Source of the DNA: JAYKHL01 sp035284865
GTDB taxonomy: Bacteria > Cyanobacteriota > Sericytochromatia > S15B-MN24 > JAQBPE01
Assembly (NCBI GenBank): GCA_035284865.1
Contig: JAYKHL010000073.1
Location: 1-7,310, forward strand
DNA length: 7,310 bases
Reading direction: 5' to 3'
The notes below the pieces were generated by a model. It had not been told where the DNA came from. It made no database searches and saw only the letters and a list, made by a program, of their open reading frames with translations. Positions 1-5,148 of this stretch are shown one piece after another. The translations under genes and the position numbers were made by a program. Position 1 is the stretch's first letter, and each line of letters opens with the position of its first letter.

Positions 1-16
1 CCCCGGCGAGCCGGGG
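1..16. other. Perfect 7-bp GC stem-loop at window edge
   Basis: CCCCGGC and GCCGGGG are perfect inverted repeats separated by only GA, so a hairpin with a four-base loop is likely. On the plus strand it is followed by purine-rich sequence and no T-run. On the minus strand the bases that would form a U-tract lie outside the window. It could therefore be the terminator of a leftward transcript, such as the candidate RNA at 60-167, but this cannot be decided here. Confidence 0.25.
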
Positions 17-59
17 AGAGGGGAGCGATGATGCCTGCACCCAATGGGTGTGGCCACAT

Positions 60-167
60 CCGCACGGGGTGATCGTTTCAGCCCCTTAGCGCGGAATCAG
101 GGCTGCCCCCTGCTTCCGCCCTGACCCCGTCCCCGCTGACGCCGCCCCCAGGTCAGAGGCGTGCCGG
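60..167 (-). ncRNA. Candidate rod-shaped structured RNA, possibly divergent SRP RNA
   Basis: On the minus strand this stretch folds into one long imperfect hairpin. The outer helix pairs 161-167 with 60-65. Inside it, 145-148 pairs with 66-69, 135-139 pairs with 78-82, and a 12-bp apical helix pairs 118-129 with 92-103. Two pairs of the apical helix are G-U on the minus strand but A-C on the plus strand, which favours a minus-strand RNA. The apical region reads GTCAGGGC, GGAA, GC, then GCAGCCC, similar to the Ffh-binding tip of bacterial SRP RNA (GTCAGG, GGAA, AGCAG). Against this, the tip has a shortened stem and about four extra G residues, and that core is normally very conserved. Size and position (downstream of a tRNA-Ser, as for scr in Bacillus) fit. 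No convincing promoter was found. It may simply be GC-rich intergenic sequence. Confidence 0.25.
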
Positions 168-199
168 TCCCGGGCGCACGGCAGGCCCAGCGAACCCAT

Positions 200-235
200 C
201 AAGCAAGAAGCCGACCGGACAGGCCGATCGGCTTC
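200..235 (-). terminator. Intrinsic terminator of tRNA-Ser
   Basis: Read on the minus strand, GAAGCCGA and TCGGCTTC form a perfect 8-bp stem (228-235 with 207-214). It extends inward through one G-U pair and three more pairs to a five-base loop at 219-223. The stem is followed by TTGCTTG, an interrupted U-tract. It lies 8 bases past the tRNA-Ser 3' end, the usual place for a tRNA terminator. Confidence 0.6.
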
Positions 236-243
236 GAATGAGG

Positions 244-335
244 CGGAGAGGGCGGGATTCGAACCCGCGGTGCGGGTTTAAGCCCGCACAACTTCTTAGC
301 AGGAAGCCGCTTTCGACCAACTCAGCCACCTCTCC
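244..335 (-). tRNA. tRNA-Ser (anticodon GCT)
   Basis: This is a complete 92-base class II tRNA that reads AGC and AGT serine codons. The 7-bp acceptor stem GGAGAGG/CCTCTCC is perfect (329-335 with 245-251), with discriminator G at 244. The anticodon loop CTGCTAA is closed by GCTTC/GAAGT and carries GCT. The long variable arm typical of tRNA-Ser is present as a 7-bp stem GTGCGGG/CCCGCAC. The T arm is GCGGG, TTCGAAT, CCCGC. The bases after the discriminator read CCT, so the 3' CCA is not encoded and must be added after transcription. Confidence 0.97.
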
Positions 336-348
336 GGAGGTGAGCAAG

Positions 349-378
349 AGCTTATCACGACAACCCGGGGGTGGTCAA
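349..378 (-). promoter_or_regulatory. Sigma-70-type promoter for tRNA-Ser
   Basis: On the minus strand, TTGACC (373-378) lies 18 bases before TAAGCT (349-354). The -10 box matches the consensus only partly, but it is preceded by TGA, giving an extended -10 (TGnTAAGCT). Transcription would start near 342, a few bases before the mature tRNA 5' end at 335, as expected for a tRNA gene. It is back to back with the thioredoxin promoter. Confidence 0.55.
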
Positions 379-398
379 GGCAGAAGCCGCACTGCGCC

Positions 399-427
399 TT
401 GACGCCGCACCGGCACCGGGCTAGCAT
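399..427 (+). promoter_or_regulatory. Sigma-70-type promoter for thioredoxin
   Basis: TTGACG (399-404) is separated by exactly 17 bases from TAGCAT (422-427), which matches four of six consensus -10 bases. Transcription would start near 434, leaving a 5' leader of roughly 75 bases before the ATG at 511. The -35 box is only 20 bases from the -35 box of the divergent tRNA-Ser promoter. Confidence 0.6.
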
Positions 428-510
428 GGCGTCCCCGCGGGCGGCCTCAGCGGGCAGCGGCCCAGCTCCCGCCCGGCTTCGCAATCGCCCAGAACAGGAG
501 ACCAAGCCTG

Positions 511-837
511 ATGTCCAAGCCCATCACCGTCACCGACAGCAGCTTCCAGCAGGACGTGCTCGATTCTTCGATCCCTGTCCTGGTGGACTTCTGGGCCACC
601 TGGTGTGGGCCTTGCAAGATGATTGCCCCGATCCTCGAGGAGGTCGCCCAAGACATGGCCGGCCAGCTGGTCGTCGCGAAGCTCGATGTGGATAGCAACG
701 CGGCTGCCGCCCAGAAGTACAGCGTGATGAGCATCCCAACGCTGATCCTGTTCAAGGGGGGACAGCCAGCAGAGCGCCTCGTCGGCTACATGTCCAAAGA
801 ACAGCTGGTCGCGAAGCTGGCGCCCTCCCTCGGCTGA
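511..837 (+). CDS. trxA: Thioredoxin
   Basis: This 108-residue cytoplasmic thiol-disulfide oxidoreductase is reduced by thioredoxin reductase. It in turn reduces disulfides in ribonucleotide reductase, peroxiredoxins, methionine sulfoxide reductases and other targets. The active site WCGPC is at residues 31-35 (catalytic Cys32 and Cys35). The buried acid Asp26 (VDFWATW) and the cis-proline Pro76 (SIPT, 74-77) are both present, followed by the usual FKGG turn. Length equals that of classical single-domain thioredoxin, with no signal peptide. The ATG is preceded by AGGAG with 10 bases spacing, and a good promoter lies further upstream. It is the only plus-strand gene here, and its 3' end converges on ftsX. 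A small variation is ATWCGPC in place of the common APWCGPC. The family assignment is secure. Confidence 0.98.
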   Translation: MSKPITVTDSSFQQDVLDSSIPVLVDFWATWCGPCKMIAPILEEVAQDMAGQLVVAKLDVDSNAAAAQKYSVMSIPTLILFKGGQPAERLVGYMSKEQLVAKLAPSLG

Positions 838-862
838 TTCGCCAGGCCCGGCCTTCCTGACG

Positions 863-891
863 CGACGGGTCGCTGCAGCGGCGCCCCGTCG
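863..891. other. Stem-loop downstream of trxA
   Basis: CGACGGG (863-869) pairs perfectly with CCCGTCG (885-891). The 15-base interval between them contains the self-complementary CGCTGCAGCG. No U-tract follows on either strand, so this is probably a 3'-UTR structure accompanying the stronger hairpin at 904-928 rather than a terminator by itself. Confidence 0.25.
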
Positions 892-903
892 GGCAAGTCG
901 GCA

Positions 904-938
904 GCCCCCGTCTTTGGAAGACGGGGGCCCTTGCTATT
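904..938 (+). terminator. Terminator hairpin between convergent trxA and ftsX
   Basis: GCCCCCGTC (904-912) and GACGGGGGC (920-928) form a 9-bp perfect stem, and two more T-A pairs can close the loop. On the plus strand it is followed by CCTTGCTATT, a weak U-rich tail, so it best serves trxA. The hairpin lies just past the ftsX stop on the other strand, where it could also help to end the leftward operon, although no U-tract follows in that direction. Confidence 0.55.
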
Positions 939-1839
939 CCGAGGCCATCGCCAGCTTCAGGTGCTTGCGCACGGAAAGCAGACTGCCCAGAGCCCCAAGC
1001 CCCATACCGATCAGGGTCAACACCAGCAAGGTCTGCGCGGTGGCGACCATATCCAGCCGCATCGGCACAAAGGGCAACAACTCCTGCCACTTGGCGAAGG
1101 TGAAGTATCGCCAGGCCACGAGCAACCCGGTCGTCAGCAGGGCGCCGAACAGGCCGAACAGCATGCCCTCAAGCAGAAAGGGCCAGGCGATGAACCAGTT
1201 GCTGGCCCCGACCAGGTGCATGATCTCGATCTCCCGACGCCGCGCCATCACGGCCAGGCGGATGGTGTTCACGACAACGGCAAGGCTCGCTGCGGCCAGG
1301 ATCCCGCTGACGGCAAGCCCGGCGGTCCGAATGAAGGCCGAGACCTCTCCGATCTTGCGCAGCAGGTCAGCCCCGTAGTGGATGTCCTCCACGCCCCTCA
1401 ACTTGACCACGCGCTCTGCCACCTGAGGGGTGGCGTCCGGGCTTCGGGTCTGGATGGAAAGCGTGTTCGGCAAAGGGTTCTCATTCAGCAGGGTGTCGAA
1501 GGTCATGCGCGTCCGCATGTCCTGCTGCATCTGCTGCCAGGCCTCCTCCTTGCGGATCAGCTTCACCGACTCCACCTCGGGAAGCTCCCGGATGGCCGCC
1601 TCCAGGCCGCCAAGATCGGCGTCATCGGAGAGGAAGACGGCGATCGGAACCTTCCCGCCCACCTGATGGCTCACGTGCTGAAGATCCTGGACCACCAACC
1701 AGAACCCCCCCAGGATGGAGAGGCTGACCGCAATGGTCAGCACGACCAACCAACTCATCCAGAACGACCGGGCAATGCTCGAGAAGGCCTCCTGGGCCAC
1801 GAACTCGGAGACGCGAACGAACTTCTTAACTGGCTCCAA
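934..1839 (-). CDS. ftsX: Cell division protein FtsX
   Basis: FtsX is the membrane subunit of the FtsEX complex, an ABC-type machine that passes ATP-driven conformational change across the membrane to activate peptidoglycan hydrolases or their activators at the division site. The 301-residue product has the family layout. A short cytoplasmic N-terminus is followed by one membrane helix (about 29-51), a large extracytoplasmic domain (about 52-168) and three more helices (about 171-193, 220-242, 268-289). The cytoplasmic stretch ARRREIEIMHLVGAS (199-213) is the typical FtsX coupling segment. The start is TTG, overlapping the ftsE end by 14 bases, with AGAGGGG nine bases upstream; no better start precedes the first helix. 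The overlap suggests translational coupling with ftsE. It is the last gene of the leftward run. Confidence 0.95.
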   Translation of the reverse strand: MEPVKKFVRVSEFVAQEAFSSIARSFWMSWLVVLTIAVSLSILGGFWLVVQDLQHVSHQVGGKVPIAVFLSDDADLGGLEAAIRELPEVESVKLIRKEEAWQQMQQDMRTRMTFDTLLNENPLPNTLSIQTRSPDATPQVAERVVKLRGVEDIHYGADLLRKIGEVSAFIRTAGLAVSGILAAASLAVVVNTIRLAVMARRREIEIMHLVGASNWFIAWPFLLEGMLFGLFGALLTTGLLVAWRYFTFAKWQELLPFVPMRLDMVATAQTLLVLTLIGMGLGALGSLLSVRKHLKLAMASE

Positions 1840-2515
1840 CGGAGTAAACCCCTCTTGCCTGATCCTGCACCAGTCGGCCCTGGTCGATGGTCAGGACGCG
1901 TCGGCGCATGTTGTCCACCACCAGCTTGTTGTGGGTTGCGACCACCACAGTCGTGCCGTGCAGGTTGATCTTCGTGAGCAGCCGCATGATCTCCCAGGAG
2001 GTCTCCGGATCGAGGTTGCCCGTGGGCTCGTCGGCGATCAGCAGCGGCGGCGTGTTGACGATGGCGCGAGCCAGGCAGACCCGCTGCTGCTGGCCCCCGG
2101 AAAGCTCACCCGGCAGGGCGTCGGCAAAGTCTCGCAGGCTGACGAGGTCGAGGCTGGAGCGCACCCTGTGGTGCATTTCGGCCTTGGGCGCCCCGATGAT
2201 TTTCAATGCAAACGCCACATTCTCGTACACCGTGCGGTCCATCAACAGTTTGTAGTCCTGGAACACCACCCCGATTCGCTGGCGCAGCCGTGGCAGGTTC
2301 CGCGCGGAGAGGCGCCCGATGTCGACGTTGCTGATGAGCACCTGCCCCGTGGTCGGCACCTCCGCCCGGTAGAGCAGCTTCATCAGCGTGGATTTCCCGG
2401 CTCCAGAAGGGCCAACGATGAACACGAACTCGCCCTGCTGAACCTCGAGGTTGAGGCCCGACAGGGCCCGGACGCCGTTCGCATAGACCTTGGTGACTTG
2501 CCGGATGCTGATCAT
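1826..2515 (-). CDS. ftsE: Cell division ATP-binding protein FtsE
   Basis: FtsE is the ABC ATPase partner of FtsX. The 229-residue protein has every nucleotide-binding element: Walker A GPSGAGKST (35-43), Q-loop FQDYKLL (85-91), signature LSGGQQQR (138-145), Walker B LLIADEP (158-164), D-loop NLD (167-169) and switch histidine His195 (ATH). FQDYKLL with LIADEPTGNLD is characteristic of FtsE rather than of transport ATPases. The ATG overlaps the stop of the preceding glycosyltransferase gene as ATGA and has GGAGG seven bases upstream, which fixes the start. The same frame stays open far upstream, but that extension is only a shadow of the neighbouring gene. It acts at the cytoplasmic face of the membrane. 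Confidence 0.98.
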   Translation of the reverse strand: MISIRQVTKVYANGVRALSGLNLEVQQGEFVFIVGPSGAGKSTLMKLLYRAEVPTTGQVLISNVDIGRLSARNLPRLRQRIGVVFQDYKLLMDRTVYENVAFALKIIGAPKAEMHHRVRSSLDLVSLRDFADALPGELSGGQQQRVCLARAIVNTPPLLIADEPTGNLDPETSWEIMRLLTKINLHGTTVVVATHNKLVVDNMRRRVLTIDQGRLVQDQARGVYSVGAS

Positions 2516-3282
2516 GACTGAACCTCCGAGGACGGGCCTGAGGGCCGGCTGAGCACCTCGCGCACGAAGGCCGGCAGCGTGGCGCGCATCCGCTGCAGCC
2601 GCCAGGGCTCCTGAAGCAGCCGAAACAGCCACTCCAGGTGCAGGCGACGAAATGCAACGGGCGCCCGCCGCACGCGCCCGGCCAGCACGTCGAAGCTGCC
2701 ACCGACCCCCATGGCAACCGGGACGCCAAGCGCCGACTGGTGGTGCCGGATCCACTTCTCCTGCCGCGGGACGCCCAGTGCGACCAGCAACACGTCGGGC
2801 CGGGCGGCGCGCACCTCGGCCAGCACGTCGGCCTCCTGTTCGACCCCGAAGAACCCGTCGCGGCAGCCAGCGACACAGAGCCCGGGATAGGCGCTGACCA
2901 GCGCGTGGCCTGCGGCCGCCGCCACCCCAGGCTGGCCGCCCAGCAGGTAGAAGCGCCACCCCAGCGAGGCGCCATGCGCCGCAAGCTCGCGCACCAGTTC
3001 CACCCCGGCAACCTTCCGGACCGGGCGACCGGGATGCTGTCGGCGCACGGCCCACACGACGCCAGAGCCGTCAGCAACCACCAGGCCAGCCTCCCGGATG
3101 ATGTCACCGAGCCCCGGGTCTCGCTGGGCCTGCATGGCCATCTCGGCGTTCATCGTGACGACATGAAGTGGCCCAGGCCGCCCCGAGGCCCGGTCACCCA
3201 GGCACGCAGCAACGCGATTCACAGCCTCCGGCATGTCCAGCACGTCGACTGGCAGCCCCAGCACGGTCGCGCGCTCAGGCAT
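2512..3282 (-). CDS. WecG/TagA/CpsF family glycosyltransferase
   Basis: This 256-residue GT26-family enzyme is of the type that transfers an N-acetylmannosamine-type sugar to a lipid-linked GlcNAc, an early step in linkage-unit or wall-polymer assembly at the inner face of the membrane. Family blocks appear in order: the N-terminal strand with TMNAEMAMQAQRDP (43-56), ADGSGVVWA with the likely catalytic Asp71 (70-78), GWRFYLLGG (108-116), GCRDGFF (139-145), LGVPRQEKW (169-177), GVGGSFDVLAG (192-202) and LEWLFRLLQEPWR (216-228). The last block belongs to the C-terminal appendage linked to membrane association and activity. The ATG at 3282 overlaps the csaB stop by 8 bases and has only a weak AGG upstream, so coupling to csaB is probable. 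The exact sugar (ManNAc, ManNAcA or another) cannot be read from the sequence, so no symbol is assigned. Confidence 0.93.
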   Translation of the reverse strand: MPERATVLGLPVDVLDMPEAVNRVAACLGDRASGRPGPLHVVTMNAEMAMQAQRDPGLGDIIREAGLVVADGSGVVWAVRRQHPGRPVRKVAGVELVRELAAHGASLGWRFYLLGGQPGVAAAAGHALVSAYPGLCVAGCRDGFFGVEQEADVLAEVRAARPDVLLVALGVPRQEKWIRHHQSALGVPVAMGVGGSFDVLAGRVRRAPVAFRRLHLEWLFRLLQEPWRLQRMRATLPAFVREVLSRPSGPSSEVQS

Positions 3283-4471
3283 GGCGCACCTGCCGTTGCT
3301 CGGCCACACCGAGGGCAACCTCGACGTTGCGTCGCGCCCGCTGCCTCCACGCCGAGGCCCGCTCTTTCAGCAGCGTGCGAGCCTCAAGTCGGCCCAGCCA
3401 CGCCCCTCGGAGGGTGTCCGCCAGGACCTCGGACTCGCGAAAGGCTTCAACGGAGGGCACCACAGGAAAGCCCGCCTGGCCTGCAAAGGCCTCGACCTTG
3501 GGGTCATACACCACCGCCACGCACGGAGTGCCCGCCGCGGCCGCCATGATGAGCGCGTGGAGCCGCATACCCACCACCATATCCACCCGCTGAAGCACCC
3601 CCATCATCTCAGCCGGAGACAGCGCGGCCTCCGCCATGACGGTCGTGGGCCGCTGGGCCACTGGCCGCGCGTCGAGGCACTGCGCCAGCTCATCGAGAAG
3701 CCAGCGGTCGTCTGGCCGATGGAAGGGAAGGAGCAACACCTGCGCATCCCACTCCCCCGCCAGCTGGCCCAACACCGCCGACAGTGACTTGAGACCTTGC
3801 TCGGTCCACGTGCGCCACGGCCTCAGGGACACCGCTAGCACAGGCCGCGCTGCGGTGAGCCCGAGGTCGTCCCAGACGCGGTCCACGACCGCCGTCGAGG
3901 CAGGCTTCAGGGCCAGCACGGGGTCGGCCGTGACCTCGATGGCGCTGGCCCGCACACCGCACGCCTCGAGCAAGGCGGCCGAGGCGTCGTCACGCACGGT
4001 CACGGCCTGCAGGCGCGACACCACCGCGCCCACCAGCTGTCGGCTCGAGGCGCGCTGGAGAGGGCCCACGCCTTGCCCGAGCATCATCGCCGGGGTTCCC
4101 GCCAGCCGCGCCAGCGCCAGAAGCCCGAGGTAGTATGGCACGGAGCCAGGCCCCGTGACGTCCTGGAGCAGGCTGCCCCCACCACTGACGAACAGGGAAG
4201 CCCGCCGCATCTCGGTCCAGATGGCTGGGAGGTCGAGCCGGCTGATGGCCTCGATGCCCAGGCGTCGGGTGGCCGGAGGATCCGCGGACAGCGCCACCAG
4301 CTTGGCCTCAGGGGCCTGCTCCGCCAGGAGCTCGGCAAGGGCCGTCAGGATGGCTTCATCCCCCAGGTTGTCGAACCCGAAATACCCGGACACCACCACC
4401 CGGGCGGGGCCCGGGGCGTCGCCTCGCGTTGCAGGGGCCGGAGCAGCCAGTGGGTTGGAGCCTGCTGTCAC
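3275..4471 (-). CDS. csaB: Polysaccharide pyruvyl transferase CsaB
   Basis: CsaB transfers a pyruvyl group from phosphoenolpyruvate to a wall-polymer sugar, giving the ketal that SLH-domain proteins bind. With the GTG start the product has 398 residues, close to the family norm. Visible blocks are GYFGFDNLGDEAIL (29-42), VSGGGSLLQD (95-104), GQGVGP (132-137), VRDD (159-162), ADPVL (182-186), LLPFH (247-251) and the C-terminal GMRLHAL (301-307) followed by VYDPK (321-325). This two-half layout resembles GT-B enzymes. The GTG begins 7 bases after the previous stop, with AAGGA 11 bases upstream. A TTG at 4513 would overlap the previous gene by 35 bases and adds a poorly conserved tail. A start nearer the first conserved block is also possible. 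The adjacent WecG/TagA gene supports a role in secondary cell-wall polymer synthesis. Confidence 0.92.
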   Translation of the reverse strand: MTAGSNPLAAPAPATRGDAPGPARVVVSGYFGFDNLGDEAILTALAELLAEQAPEAKLVALSADPPATRRLGIEAISRLDLPAIWTEMRRASLFVSGGGSLLQDVTGPGSVPYYLGLLALARLAGTPAMMLGQGVGPLQRASSRQLVGAVVSRLQAVTVRDDASAALLEACGVRASAIEVTADPVLALKPASTAVVDRVWDDLGLTAARPVLAVSLRPWRTWTEQGLKSLSAVLGQLAGEWDAQVLLLPFHRPDDRWLLDELAQCLDARPVAQRPTTVMAEAALSPAEMMGVLQRVDMVVGMRLHALIMAAAAGTPCVAVVYDPKVEAFAGQAGFPVVPSVEAFRESEVLADTLRGAWLGRLEARTLLKERASAWRQRARRNVEVALGVAEQRQVRHA

Positions 4472-4478
4472 GGGGAGG

Positions 4479-4946
4479 TCAATCCTTGTTCTGCTGGTCA
4501 ATGGCCCAGCCAATCATCTCAGGGGTGCAGAACCCATACCCGATCAAGATCGAGCCCAGCAACTCCCCGGTGTTCTCTTGCTCGACCAGCGCGATGTCGA
4601 GCTGAGCGGGCGTGATGCAGCGCGTCCTCACCAGGATCTGCCCCAGCCTCAGGTCCGCGAGCTGGGCGCGCAACGCCGCATGGATGTCCTCCACGCTGGC
4701 GTGCCCGAGCTCGACAACGATCTCCCCAAGCAACCGGCCGGGGTGGGCCGCCTGCCGAACAAGGCAACTTTCCAGGGTTTCCACCGTGAGGATGCGGCTG
4801 CGGAGGAGGAGTTGCCCGATGCGGTTGTCCTCGACGACCGAGTCTTGAACCGCGTAGGGGGGCACCAGGTCCGGAACCGTGTAGTCGATGGGGGCCTCTT
4901 GGTAGCCCGCGGCCTCAGGTTGCAAGGGGCCTGGTGTAACGTCCAC
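4479..4946 (-). CDS. Stand-alone tandem MshEN-domain (T2SSE_N-like) protein
   Basis: This 155-residue soluble protein has a 40-residue Pro-rich N-terminus and four 24-residue half-repeats at 42-65, 72-95, 100-123 and 129-152. Each fits R/L-L/I-G-x-x-L/I-x6-I/C-x4-L/I-x3-A/C-L/I-x-x-Q. Paired, they make two MshEN modules, the fold at the N-terminus of type II secretion and type IV pilus ATPases. MshEN of MshE binds cyclic di-GMP through paired 24-residue motifs. No ATPase domain follows, so this is not a motor. In both first halves the turn glycine is arginine (Arg51, Arg109), which could weaken or alter ligand binding. The GTG start at 4946 has GGGAGG five bases upstream. An earlier GTG at 5033 lies inside the promoter and is rejected. 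It heads the csaB-wecG-ftsE-ftsX run, and its function is unknown. Confidence 0.75.
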   Translation of the reverse strand: MDVTPGPLQPEAAGYQEAPIDYTVPDLVPPYAVQDSVVEDNRIGQLLLRSRILTVETLESCLVRQAAHPGRLLGEIVVELGHASVEDIHAALRAQLADLRLGQILVRTRCITPAQLDIALVEQENTGELLGSILIGYGFCTPEMIGWAIDQQNKD

Positions 4947-4951
4947 AAACG

Positions 4952-4957
4952 CCTCCC
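4952..4957 (-). promoter_or_regulatory. Ribosome binding site fixing the MshEN-protein start
   Basis: GGGAGG on the minus strand ends five bases before the GTG at 4944-4946. It is the only good Shine-Dalgarno in the leader and supports this GTG over the upstream GTG at 5033 and the ATG at 5019-5021. Confidence 0.55.
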
Positions 4958-5019
4958 GGCTCGCGTCGCCCCTCAGGCCTTGGTGGCGCCTTGCCCAACC
5001 GGGCCGGCGAGCGAGGACC

Positions 5020-5049
5020 ATATTAGCCCCCACGGACCGCGGACGTCAA
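5020..5049 (-). promoter_or_regulatory. Sigma-70-type promoter of the MshEN-csaB-wecG-ftsEX run
   Basis: TTGACG (5044-5049) and TAATAT (5020-5025) on the minus strand are 18 bases apart. The -10 box matches four of six consensus bases, in otherwise very GC-rich sequence. Transcription would begin near 5012 and leave a leader of about 65 bases. The same TTGACG hexamer occurs before trxA. The 99-base spacer behind it, up to the transporter stop at 5149, holds no gene and no convincing terminator, so read-through from upstream genes is possible. Confidence 0.55.
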
Positions 5050-5148
5050 GGCCTGAGGTCGCATCCCTGCTTGGTTTTAGCCCTCTCGACTGTCCCCAGG
5101 GCGGGTTGCTCAAGCCGGACGGACGCCGTCTGATGGCGAGCCAGGGAC

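Noticed and set aside
28..72. 14-codon plus-strand frame with GAGGGG upstream
   Set aside because: It is too short to support as a gene. It begins beside a stem-loop and has no promoter or recognisable leader-peptide character.
931..1968. Long plus-strand open frames opposite ftsX, ftsE, csaB, the AI-2E transporter and the phosphorylase
   Set aside because: They are antisense shadows of well-supported genes, rich in His/Gln/Arg/Pro, and match no recognisable family. The same holds for the plus-strand frames at 2638-3549, 4155-5186, 5347-6582 and 6447-7304.
2516..3055. Long N-terminal extension of ftsE
   Set aside because: The frame is open only because of high GC. The translation is low-complexity Arg/Gly/Ala-rich and overlaps the GT26 gene, while FtsE begins exactly at the ATG with GGAGG.
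4479..4946. MshEN protein as a broken type II secretion or pilus ATPase
   Set aside because: The gene is intact, with its own promoter and ribosome site. No Walker motifs are present in any frame downstream, where csaB begins almost at once.
4947..5033. N-terminal extension of the MshEN protein from GTG at 5033
   Set aside because: The codon lies between the -35 and -10 boxes of the promoter at 5020-5049 and has no ribosome site. GTG at 4946 has GGGAGG at proper spacing.
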